Shown here piece after piece: positions 1 through 5,653 of a stretch of 6,977 bases of DNA. The notes beneath the pieces are model-generated. The model did no database searches and was not told where the DNA came from. It worked only from the letters and a program-made list of their open reading frames with translations. Origin of the DNA: JAKFWF01 sp031401535 (lineage in GTDB: Bacteria; Pseudomonadota; Alphaproteobacteria; Rhizobiales; Hyphomicrobiaceae); the NCBI GenBank assembly GCA_031401535.1, contig JANNRP010000040.1, positions 1-6,977 on the forward strand, given 5' to 3'. Every line of letters begins with the position of its first letter. The first letter of the stretch is position 1. The position numbers and the translations under genes were made by a program.

Positions 1-1
1 G

Positions 2-802
2 CCGTCACTCACGCGCGCGATCAAGTTGCTGGAGGAGGAACTCGGCGGCGAATTGTTCCGACGTGAGCGCAACCTCTCCCACCTGACCGATCTCGGCCAA
101 CGCATGCTGCCGCTGATGCAGCAGTGCTACGATACCGCCCAAGGCGTCCGGTCGTTGGCGAGCGCCATGAAGAAAGGCGAGATCGCCACGCTGAGAATTG
201 CTTTGTCGCGCACCGTCGGCATGGCGCTGCTGATTCCGTTTCTGTCGGAACTGATGCGCACCATGAACGGCCTGGAATTGAAGTTCCTGCGCGGCACCAC
301 CGATGAAGTTGCCGCGATCATGAAGCAAGGTGATGCCGATCTGGCTCTGGCAGGGGCGCCGTCGGCCTCCTGGGATCGTCTCGACGTCCGGCCATTGTTC
401 ACTGAGCGGTACGCGCTGATTGTCCATGCCCTACACCGGCTGGCCAAGCGTGATGCGTTCGACATCGACGAGCTTCGGCAGGAGCGCCTGCTCGTGCGCA
501 CCTATTGCGAGCAGGCCGAGCCGCTGGCAGCGCAACTCCGAGGCCTTGGATGTTCGGCCGGATCCGGTCACGAAGTGTCGTCCGAGAGTGACTTGATGTC
601 CCTGCTGGAAGGCAATCTGGGCGTCGCTATTGCGCCGCGCAGTACACCGGTTTCGCCGGCACTGAAGCGCCTCGCCGTCGAAAAGCTGGAGCTGGAACGC
701 ACCGTCTATCTCTACGCGGTGGTCGGCCGGCCGCGCTCGGCCTCCGCAGCACTGCTGATGAAGCAGCTGCAGGCCGCCGACTGGCAGAAAATTCTCGCTT
801 AG
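2..802 (+). CDS. LysR-type transcriptional regulator, 5'-truncated by the window edge
   Basis: The frame is open from base 2 and continues off the left edge. The first visible residues (SLTRAIKLLEEELG, then LFRRER and LTDLGQRMLPLM) are the second half of a LysR winged helix-turn-helix and the start of its linker helix. About residues 60-260 form the two-lobed periplasmic-binding-like effector domain, seen in LRIALSRTVG, DADLALAG, LLEGNLGVAIAP and related segments. Only about 25-30 N-terminal residues of a ~300-aa protein are missing. The TTG at 26 is not a real start, because the HTH homology extends upstream of it. Known for the family: a DNA-binding regulator that responds to a small molecule and often controls a neighbouring gene. 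Its TAG stop overlaps the stop of the opposing peroxiredoxin-like gene by 4 bp. Target and ligand cannot be told from the sequence; control of the convergent redox gene is possible but unproven. Confidence 0.93.
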   Translation, partial: PSLTRAIKLLEEELGGELFRRERNLSHLTDLGQRMLPLMQQCYDTAQGVRSLASAMKKGEIATLRIALSRTVGMALLIPFLSELMRTMNGLELKFLRGTTDEVAAIMKQGDADLALAGAPSASWDRLDVRPLFTERYALIVHALHRLAKRDAFDIDELRQERLLVRTYCEQAEPLAAQLRGLGCSAGSGHEVSSESDLMSLLEGNLGVAIAPRSTPVSPALKRLAVEKLELERTVYLYAVVGRPRSASAALLMKQLQAADWQKILA

Positions 803-1506
803 CGGGCGGCCTCTAAGGCGGCAATCAGTTCATCGATGTCCATGCGGCGACGATAGTCGGGGTCGACGAAGCGGGCGCGGATGATGCCGTCGGTTGCCAC
901 GATGAACGTCGCTGGAATCGGCACGAACCAGCTCTCGTTGCCCTGATAACGGGGCAGATCGCATCCGAACGCCGACATCTCCTGCTGCACTTCGGCGCCG
1001 ACCCAGATCGCTAGATTGAGCGACAGCGCATAGCCATTGTCGACATCGGACAGGATCCTGAACGCAGCATGGGCCTCGTCCTTCTGCCGCCGCGTGAAAT
1101 GCTGCTGCTCCGGCGTGATGCCGACGATCTGCCCGCCCAAGGTCACTGCTTGCTCCACGGCTTTGGCGAGCGCACGGGAATTGAGCATGCAGTAGGGGCA
1201 CCAGTGGCCGCGGTGGAAGGCCAACGCGACAGGCCCTTGCGACAGCACATCATCGAGGCTGACCAGTTGGCCCTGATCATCGGGCAGCCAGAATGGCGGC
1301 ATGGGCTCGCCGACCTCGGGTGCCCCGGCACCGGCTCCCGCCCGCTGCAAACGTGCCACCAGTCGGTCGACGGTTTCGGCAAATGGTGGGACGTGACGAC
1401 GCAACGCGTCGGCATACATTTCCAGTTTTCGGTTGATCGGCGCATCTGTTTCGCTGGCCTCGAGAAAGGCTGCGTCGAGCCCAGCGGCAACGGTTTCGTT
1501 GGTCAT
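799..1506 (-). CDS. Peroxiredoxin-like (AhpC/TSA, thioredoxin-fold) protein
   Basis: This 235-aa protein has an N-terminal helical extension (residues 1-60) and then an AhpC/TSA-type thioredoxin fold. It contains EVGEPMPPFWLPDDQGQ (about 65-81), the strand GPVALAFHRG, and the active-site motif HWCPYC with Cys103 and Cys106, followed by SRALAK. The C-terminal part holds the cis-Pro-like strand VPIPATFIVATDG. Families with WCPYC reduce peroxides or act as thiol oxidoreductases in the cytoplasm. No signal peptide is visible. I chose the ATG at 1506 because a GGAG Shine-Dalgarno lies just upstream (GGAGCGGATAATG) and the extra 32 residues from a start at 1602 look non-coding. The gene converges on the LysR gene and its TAA overlaps that TAG. 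The exact substrate is unknown; the family call is firm. Confidence 0.92.
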   Translation of the reverse strand: MTNETVAAGLDAAFLEASETDAPINRKLEMYADALRRHVPPFAETVDRLVARLQRAGAGAGAPEVGEPMPPFWLPDDQGQLVSLDDVLSQGPVALAFHRGHWCPYCMLNSRALAKAVEQAVTLGGQIVGITPEQQHFTRRQKDEAHAAFRILSDVDNGYALSLNLAIWVGAEVQQEMSAFGCDLPRYQGNESWFVPIPATFIVATDGIIRARFVDPDYRRRMDIDELIAALEAAR

Positions 1507-1636
1507 TATCCGCTCCAGATGAATCGCGAGCGTGCGAAGCCACAGCTTGCCAAGAATGCTAGTGCTGCGCCAGGTCGAAGTTAAATATCGCTTAGCTAGC
1601 AATTCGATAGGCCCAAGCTATGGCAACGCGCCCGGT

Positions 1637-2224
1637 TCAACCACGCTGCAATGCCGGCACTTTGCCAGGCGACGCCACCATTGTATCGTCGATCAGTGGG
1701 GCCGATGATTTCGGCGCGACTGCCGCGCCAGCGTCTTCAAGCCGCGCGGTCGAACGCGAATGTACGATCACCGCATTATCTGCAAACATGATGCCGTTGT
1801 CGTTGAACAACTGGAACAAACGCTTCATTACGCCGCGGCGCACCAACGACGGCTCCGTAGGTTTCACGGTGAACTTGAAGCGCAATACGAGCGCGTTCTC
1901 CTGCACATCCACCATCCCCTGGAGTTTGAGCGGCACAAGGAATTCCGGCCCCAGTTCGGGATCGTTCAGCTGGTCCTGACCGAGCTGCTTGGTCAGTTTG
2001 CGCACTCGATCGACGTCGACCGCGCGGTTAAAGCGCAAATTGAATTTCAGCCTGATCCAATCGCGGCTGAAGTTGGTGACGGCACCGAACTGTCCATACG
2101 GCACGTTGTGGAAGTGGCCGTTGTGATGCCGCAGTCGCACCGATCTTATCGAAATCTTCTCGACCGTGCCCTTGTGGCGGCCGGTGTCGACGTACTCGCC
2201 GACGCGGAATGCGTCGTCGACCAT
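1637..2224 (-). CDS. Cytoplasmic domain piece of the interrupted MscS-family channel
   Basis: The piece is 195 residues and starts at an ATG that directly follows the amber codon of the membrane piece (TAGATG). It opens with DDAFRVGEYVDTG and GTVEKISIRSVRLR, the hallmark of the MscS beta domain, continues with VPYGQFGAVTNFSRD, and then has the alpha/beta C-terminal domain to about residue 165. A low-complexity tail ends at TGA 1637. In an intact MscS protein this domain follows TM3 without a break. No Shine-Dalgarno is seen before the ATG, so if translated it would depend on termination-reinitiation at TAGATG or on readthrough. A free cytoplasmic domain is not a known functional form. Confidence 0.72.
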   Translation of the reverse strand: MVDDAFRVGEYVDTGRHKGTVEKISIRSVRLRHHNGHFHNVPYGQFGAVTNFSRDWIRLKFNLRFNRAVDVDRVRKLTKQLGQDQLNDPELGPEFLVPLKLQGMVDVQENALVLRFKFTVKPTEPSLVRRGVMKRLFQLFNDNGIMFADNAVIVHSRSTARLEDAGAAVAPKSSAPLIDDTMVASPGKVPALQRG

Positions 2225-3385
2225 CTAAAACAGGCCGGATATGACATCTCTAATGAGAGCCTGGGCGCCAAAGCTGAACGCAAGGCCGATGATGCCGGCA
2301 CCTGCGATCAGCGGACCGACGCTGATGCCGAGCTCCGATAGGGCGAGGATGATGGCAACCACCAGAACTAGGCTGCCGCCGAACCCCACGGTGATGGGCA
2401 TAACTGTCGCCAGCCGGCTGGCGACTTTGCCGGTCTGCTCGTCGCCCGGTGTCGGCACGGCCAGTGCTTCGCCGAAACGTACTTTGGCCCATGCCTTGAT
2501 GCCTTCATAGATCGCGAAGCCAGTGGCGGTGATCAGAAACGCATTGGCATATCCGGGCTGCACGCGCGACCACGTGGCCGGTGAAATGACGTGAAACAAT
2601 TGGACCAGCATCAGTTTGGTCAGACCAAAGGTGACCGCCAGCGCGGTTGCGAGCCAGACGACGCGACGGGCCGCGACGGCATAGGGATTGACCATCCCAT
2701 TCGCACCGACAACCAAGATCCGATCGAGGATAAAAGCGCCACCCATGGCCTGGAGACAGAAGACCACCGAATGGTAGGTCGAAAACTCCAGCGCCAGGAC
2801 GGATGCTGTCCAGACGATGATGACCGCGACGACAGCGCACTTGAGCACAAGGCCGAGGCTCTGCTGCGACTGTCCTCGGGGAAACAGGATGCGGAGCGCC
2901 ACCAGCACGATAGCCCCTTCGACGACGCCGATGACGAGCGCCAGGGCGCGGGCTGCCGGAGCCTGCAGGCCGCCGCCCAACAAAACCGGCACGATGGAAA
3001 TGAACGAAATGCCGACGCCGAGAACGATGGCACTTAGTCGAAAGGCACTCAGAGCGGCTGAATCGCTGGCAGGGATGAGACGGGCCTTGGGCACGCCCGG
3101 ACGCAGGACGACCGCGACGAACCTGACCGCGGTCCACCATCTGAAAAAGCCCCAGATGACCGCAACCGACAAATGATCGAGCGGCATGTCATTCGGAAAC
3201 AGGATCCGCACCGCCACGAACGCCCCGACGAACAGCGCCACGACCGACAGCACATCGCGCAATAGCAGCTGAAACACCTGAATTGCGGCGCCTTCGGCGG
3301 TCGATCGAGCGCGCTTGGTATTGAACCCCACGATCAGTGCGGCAACGACCCATAGAGCCCCCACGACGACCGCCACGATCCCCAA
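2225..3385 (-). CDS. Membrane and pore piece of the interrupted MscS-family channel
   Basis: The piece is 386 residues from a TTG at 3385; the frame actually continues 5 codons further, to TAG 3401. It contains about ten or eleven hydrophobic segments, for example VAVVVGALWVVAALIVGF at the N-terminus, LSVVALFVGAFVAVRILF, VAVIIVWTASVLALEF and GGSLVLVVAIILALSELG. The last segment, GPLIAGAGIIGLAFSFGAQ, carries the Gly/Ala packing pattern of the MscS pore-lining helix TM3. It is followed by ALIRDVISGLF, the conserved TM3b segment, where a TAG ends the frame. No convincing ribosome-binding site precedes the TTG. The family is certain from the pore helix; whether this piece is made is not. Confidence 0.72.
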   Translation of the reverse strand: MGIVAVVVGALWVVAALIVGFNTKRARSTAEGAAIQVFQLLLRDVLSVVALFVGAFVAVRILFPNDMPLDHLSVAVIWGFFRWWTAVRFVAVVLRPGVPKARLIPASDSAALSAFRLSAIVLGVGISFISIVPVLLGGGLQAPAARALALVIGVVEGAIVLVALRILFPRGQSQQSLGLVLKCAVVAVIIVWTASVLALEFSTYHSVVFCLQAMGGAFILDRILVVGANGMVNPYAVAARRVVWLATALAVTFGLTKLMLVQLFHVISPATWSRVQPGYANAFLITATGFAIYEGIKAWAKVRFGEALAVPTPGDEQTGKVASRLATVMPITVGFGGSLVLVVAIILALSELGISVGPLIAGAGIIGLAFSFGAQALIRDVISGLF

Positions 3386-3400
3386 TTGGGACGTGGGCGC

Positions 3401-3619
3401 CTAGTGCCCTGCCGCGGCCGCCAAGACCTTGGCAACCGAAGCAGTGACCTGATCCACGGCCGAGGGTATACCGTCGATCACCCCGCGCAGTGCCTGCTCG
3501 AGTTCGCCGGTCTGTTTCGCCACTTTGGCGAACATGCCGCCAGCCGTTGCCGACGGGCGGAGTCCACCGTTGCCACCGGCAGCGACGATCGCCAGCGCGA
3601 TCCATATGCAGCCTACCAC
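3401..3619 (-). CDS. N-terminal piece of the interrupted MscS channel
   Basis: From a GTG at 3619 this piece codes for 72 residues ending AAAAGH before TAG 3401. The frame is open a further 13 codons upstream to the TGA at 3659. It shows a hydrophobic segment (VVGCIWIALAIVAAGG) that looks like a signal peptide or first membrane helix. A Ala/Val-rich helical stretch follows (FAKVAKQTGELEQALRGVID onward), consistent with the periplasmic linker at the start of large MscS proteins. It is in the same frame as the downstream piece. On its own it is probably not functional. The start codon is uncertain because no strong Shine-Dalgarno precedes either GTG 3619 or ATG 3676. Confidence 0.5.
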   Translation of the reverse strand: MVGCIWIALAIVAAGGNGGLRPSATAGGMFAKVAKQTGELEQALRGVIDGIPSAVDQVTASVAKVLAAAAGH

Positions 3620-3676
3620 GCCTAGTGCCGTGAACGTCGCAGAGCTTTGTCGCCTGATTCAATCCTGGTCGGTCAT

Positions 3677-3940
3677 TAGTTGCCGTAAACGGCATGGCGA
3701 TTGTGCCATCTGTAGTCGTCACGGCCGAAAGTTGCCAGGAGATTGCGAAAGCGGCATCGTTGCCGCGCAGGGGCAGGGAAACGCTGCCTGTCGCTGGAGT
3801 TGAACTCGTCCCTCTGTACCCGTCTCGGGTCAGCAGAAATCCATCGGGTCTGCGCATTGTAAGCGCCGGAGACAAAGTCCCTCAGTGAAGCAGCCGAGTC
3901 GTTCGGTTGCGTCGGAGTAAAATCCGGCAACTGGAAGCCC
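3677..3940. other. Unassigned stretch between the MscS gene and the IS21 remnant
   Basis: These 264 bases are open in several frames, but no frame gives a protein I recognise. The upstream end of the MscS gene should have its promoter here. The minus-strand frame running 3930 to 3676 and the plus-strand frame 3694-3888 both lack a convincing ribosome-binding site and consistent G/C third positions. The sequence may be the remains of a gene cut by the IS21 deletion, or MscS upstream DNA. Confidence 0.4.
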
Positions 3941-4450
3941 TGTACCGCGTTCGGCCACGCGCAAGTGTTCGTCCGCGGCTATGTGCACGAGGTGGTGATC
4001 TCGTGCGGGACCGAGATCATCGCCCGCCACCCGCGATCCTATGAGCGCGAGGACTTCGTGTTCAATCCGCTTCACTACTTGGCGCTGATCGAGCGCAAGA
4101 TCAACGCGCTCGACCAAGCAGCCCCCTTGGCCGATTGGACGCTTCCGGACGAGTTCGCCACGCTGCGCCGCCTGCTTGAAGCCCGGATGGAAAAGCCTGG
4201 CAAACGGGAGTTCGTCCAGGTTCTAAGCCTGATGGAGACGTTCGCCATCGATGATGTCGCCGCGGCCGTGCTTGACGCCATCCAGCGTGGCGCCATCGGC
4301 GTCGACGCCGTGAAGCATCTGGTGCTGTGCCGGATCGAACGGCGGCCGCCACGGCTCGACATGGCGGTCTATCCTTATCTGCCGAAGGCAATCGTCGCGA
4401 CGACGTCGGCCCGCGCCTATATGGAACTACTCGCAGGAGCGGCGTCATGA
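3941..4450 (+). pseudogene. istA: IS21-family transposase IstA, C-terminal fragment
   Basis: About 170 residues of the C-terminal part of IstA are present: TAFGHAQVFVRGYVHEVV, ISCGTEIIARHPRSYERED, FNPLHYLALIERK, the LRRLLEARMEKPGKREFVQVL segment (helical) and LVLCRIERRPPRLD. They end LLAGAAS at TGA 4448-4450. The catalytic DDE domain and N-terminal HTH of the ~500-aa transposase are missing, so no transposase activity is expected. A GTG at 3965 could formally start an ORF, but it lies inside the conserved domain and is not the original start. The stop overlaps the istB start by the ATGA typical of IS21 elements, which couples translation of the two genes. Confidence 0.88.
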
Positions 4451-4573
4451 ACGACACCCGGCAAGTGCTGCTGGCGCATCATCTCAAGGCGCTGAAGCTG
4501 CCGACGTTCCTGCGTGAGTACGACAAGATCGCCGGCCAGTGCGCCGCCGAGGGTGTCGGCTACCCGCCTCGCA
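3941..4573 (+). mobile_element. IS21-family element, internal fragment (both ends lost)
   Basis: The segment carries the end of istA, the ATGA overlap, and the start of istB in the standard IS21 order. Neither terminal repeat is present: on the left, IstA similarity begins abruptly around 3941-3950, and on the right, IstB similarity stops around 4570. A full IS21-type element is about 2-2.6 kb, so roughly a quarter remains. It cannot move by itself. The boundaries are my estimate from where recognisable protein sequence begins and ends. Confidence 0.85.
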
Positions 4574-4593
4574 ACCGACGACCGGGGAGGTAA
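4447..4593 (+). pseudogene. istB: IS21-family helper ATPase IstB, N-terminal fragment
   Basis: The frame starts at the ATG of the ATGA overlap. Its first ~40 residues (NDTRQVLLAHHLKALKLPTF, then REYDKIAGQCAAEGVGYP) match the N-terminal helical domain of IstB, the AAA+ helper of IS21 transposition. After GVGYP the similarity stops and an unrelated tail PRNRRPGR leads to TAA 4591-4593. IstB is normally about 250 residues with Walker A and B motifs; none of that remains, so the gene is dead. The breakpoint lies near 4565-4573, immediately before the ribosome-binding site of the next small ORF. Confidence 0.85.
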
Positions 4594-4597
4594 TCAA

Positions 4598-4735
4598 ATG
4601 AGCGATCGGGATGAACCTCCAGCGTGCCCTCCATCAGTTTTGAAGGGCAGACCCCGCCGACCAAAGACTAATTCCGATTATCAGATCGATATCCGACGCA
4701 CCGCTCAGTTCTATTTGATCGAGCCGCCTTGGTGA
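4598..4735 (+). CDS. Small hypothetical protein (45 aa) with strong ribosome-binding site
   Basis: I do not recognise this protein. It is 45 residues long, proline- and arginine-rich in the first half (PPACPPSVLKGRPRRPK) and more regular in the second (SDYQIDIRRTAQFYLIEPPW). It has one Cys and no membrane segment or signal. Support for real translation is the purine-rich GGGGAGG at 4584-4590, spaced 7 nt from the ATG, which is the strongest Shine-Dalgarno in the window. A terminator about 80 bp downstream on the same strand adds to this. It directly follows the truncated istB, so its original promoter may have been replaced by IS21 readthrough. Its TGA overlaps the ATG of a tiny following ORF (TGATG). 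Function unknown. Confidence 0.55.
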   Translation: MSDRDEPPACPPSVLKGRPRRPKTNSDYQIDIRRTAQFYLIEPPW

Positions 4736-4803
4736 TGAGTGAGGATCAGTTCAATCAGTTGTCATGATTGCGGGCTATCAACTATGTGTTCATGTATCGG
4801 TAT
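4735..4803 (+). pseudogene. Tiny ORF following the 45-aa gene, apparently cut by a TGA
   Basis: An ATG overlapping the preceding stop (TGATG) begins MSEDQFNQLS and then meets TGA at 4765-4767. The same frame then reads LRAINYVFMYRY to TGA 4801-4803. If that first TGA was once CGA (Arg) or TGG, a 22-residue peptide would result, ending 10 bp before the terminator stem. The translational-coupling arrangement and position suggest the second cistron of a small transcript. The length is too short to prove coding. Confidence 0.25.
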
Positions 4804-4812
4804 TGAGTAGGC

Positions 4813-4846
4813 AGGGCTGGCTGCCGGACTGGCGCCAGCCCTTTTT
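4813..4846 (+). terminator. Rho-independent terminator
   Basis: GGGCTGGC at 4814-4821 pairs with GCCAGCCC at 4834-4841. Inside it GCC at 4823-4825 pairs with GGC at 4831-4833 around a 5-nt loop, leaving a single bulged T at 4822. This gives an 11-bp GC-rich stem followed immediately by TTTTT (4842-4846). It ends transcription coming from the istB fragment and the 45-aa ORF. Confidence 0.88.
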
Positions 4847-5019
4847 CGTGACGCATCCCTAGAGCCCCATCGGTCCGCCTCCTTCATAACCCCGCTGCCC
4901 ACGTTTCCGATGCAATACCACAGTCGGCCGCTGCACCGGTCGCACAGATTGTCCGTCTGGCGGCCAGAAGCCAGAGGTTGTGGTGTGCACTAGTAGAACG
5001 CTGCGCCAGCAGGCGCCGC
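4847..5019. other. Intergenic stretch, no supported gene
   Basis: These 173 bases lie between the terminator and the next promoter-like element. A minus-strand frame runs through them, but its start lies inside the regulatory region of the next gene and its product looks like nothing known. A GGAGG with an ATG 6 nt later exists on the minus strand near 4870-4885, but it opens only a four-codon ORF. Confidence 0.5.
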
Positions 5020-5077
5020 TTGACATTTCGTGTCGGTTTTGTGACACGATCTATTGCCCACACAAACTGTGGATAAT
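5020..5077 (+). promoter_or_regulatory. Promoter/operator region of the 72-aa gene
   Basis: A perfect -35 consensus TTGACA lies at 5020-5025. Just after it TCGTGTC (5028-5034) and GACACGA (5043-5049) form a perfect 7-bp inverted repeat with an 8-bp spacer, the size and symmetry of a dimeric repressor operator. No good -10 box sits 16-18 bp after TTGACA, and the best -10-like hexamer, GATAAT at 5072-5077, is too far away for it. A second short inverted repeat, CCACA (5058-5062)/TGTGG (5068-5072), follows. I infer a regulated promoter for the gene at 5093 but cannot fix its transcription start. Confidence 0.4.
5068..5076 (-). promoter_or_regulatory. Perfect DnaA-box match
   Basis: TGTGGATAA on the + strand is TTATCCACA on the - strand, the strict DnaA-box consensus. 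Only one copy is visible here, so it is no evidence for an origin. It could allow DnaA-linked control of the gene at 5093, or be chance. Confidence 0.3.
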
Positions 5078-5092
5078 GCCCGAGGAGGTGCG

Positions 5093-5311
5093 ATGCAGTA
5101 TGAATTGGGCCTCAAAGTCGCTCGCAAGTTCAGTTGCGCAAGTGATGATGAGTGGCCCGCGTATTTTGAGCAATTGCGCCGTGGCAAGCAGTTGTCTCAA
5201 GCAATAAGGCAGATCAATGCCTTGCTCGACGAATCGGAACACCGACAGATCGCAGTTGCCGCTCTGAGGCGTATCGGCCTTTTGCATCAGGATCTGAGCA
5301 ACAGCGCATGA
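5093..5311 (+). CDS. Small hypothetical protein (72 aa)
   Basis: I do not recognise this protein. It begins MQYELGLKVARKF, contains the segment DDEWPAYFEQLRRGKQLSQA, then AIRQINALLDE and AVAALRRIGLLHQD. It is soluble, strongly helical in appearance and of mixed charge, with one Cys and no membrane segment. The ATG at 5093 was chosen over GTG 5054-type upstream codons because AGGAGG lies at 5083-5088, 4 nt before it, and because the palindrome and DnaA-box sequence lie upstream. Codon third positions are moderately G/C-rich. It stands alone, with no partner gene on the same strand. The upstream operator-like repeat suggests regulation. A small DNA- or protein-binding accessory factor is possible, but the sequence does not show it. 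Confidence 0.6.
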   Translation: MQYELGLKVARKFSCASDDEWPAYFEQLRRGKQLSQAIRQINALLDESEHRQIAVAALRRIGLLHQDLSNSA

Positions 5312-5404
5312 TCCCTGCGCGGGTCGCCCTGAGAGAACAAAATAAGCTGCATAACCGCCAGTCAGTCGGCCAAGGTGATGGTGGTCGGCCAGTCGATCCC
5401 ACCG

Positions 5405-5653
5405 TCATGCTGCCAGGGGATGCGATGTAGCAGAAATGCCCTTACTGACCATTCGCGAAGCCATATATGGCCGCACCTCTGTGAGCTGACCATCGGCAAG
5501 GCGCGCGAGCGGCCAGGTGCCCGGCTCGCAATCGATTACCACCGCGCGGATCCAACGCTCGACGAGTGCGCTGTCGCTGCCGTCATCACTCCAAGCACGG
5601 TACTTGATACCGATCAGGTCGCCGACTGCGAGGTCGAGGCAAAGTCCTTGCAT
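5405..5653 (-). CDS. Small hypothetical protein (82 aa), possible SH3-like barrel
   Basis: No family is recognised with certainty. The ATG at 5653 has GAGGAG about 7 nt upstream, so it is preferred to the longer frame from 5698. Residues about 7-60 (LAVGDLIGIKYRAW, VERWIRAVVIDCEPG, WPLARLADGQLTEVRPYM) alternate like short beta strands with a VGDxIxI start and a dG-xx-EVRP end, a pattern common in small SH3-like or Tudor-like barrels. This is an inference from pattern only. The last ~20 residues look disordered. It is convergent with the 72-aa gene, 93 bp apart, without a clear terminator between them. Function unknown. Confidence 0.6.
   Translation of the reverse strand: MQGLCLDLAVGDLIGIKYRAWSDDGSDSALVERWIRAVVIDCEPGTWPLARLADGQLTEVRPYMASRMVSKGISATSHPLAA

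Larger units (their letters stand above)
1637..3676 (-). pseudogene. MscS-superfamily mechanosensitive channel interrupted by in-frame stop codons
   Basis: One continuous reading frame of 680 codons (from ATG 3676 to TGA 1637) encodes a large multi-TM channel of the MscS superfamily, comparable in layout to YbiO-type proteins. It is broken by TGA at 3659-3661 (codon 6), TAG at 3401-3403 and TAG at 2225-2227. No frameshift or indel is evident, and channel-like sequence resumes immediately after each stop. If the first stop was Trp, the N-terminus would read MTDQD(W)IRRQSS followed by a hydrophobic TALGVVGCIWIALAIVAAGG, a plausible signal peptide. Such channels open under membrane tension to release solutes on osmotic downshock. 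Inference: recent inactivation by point mutation in an IS-rich region. Expression as separate pieces or by stop readthrough is the alternative. The three pieces are listed separately. Confidence 0.8.

Noticed and set aside
1507..1602. Longer start for the peroxiredoxin-like protein
   Set aside because: The 32 extra residues look non-coding, while the ATG at 1506 has a GGAG site at proper spacing.
1620..3625. Numerous frames opposite or out of frame to the MscS gene, up to 228 aa
   Set aside because: All are shadows of a high-GC coding frame: they are rich in Arg/Gly/Ser/Asp, with no domain or start signal. Only the tail of the 3189-3875 frame lies outside the channel gene.
1637..3676. Genome-wide reassignment of TAG to a sense codon
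   Set aside because: The LysR gene ends normally at TAG 800-802, and one of the three stops in the channel gene is TGA, so general amber recoding does not explain the pattern.
4859..5047. 62-aa minus-strand frame
   Set aside because: It begins inside the promoter/operator region of the 72-aa gene, lacks a ribosome-binding site and matches nothing known.
5068..5076. Origin of replication around the DnaA box
   Set aside because: Only one box is visible, with no AT-rich unwinding region, no repeat array and no replication gene nearby.
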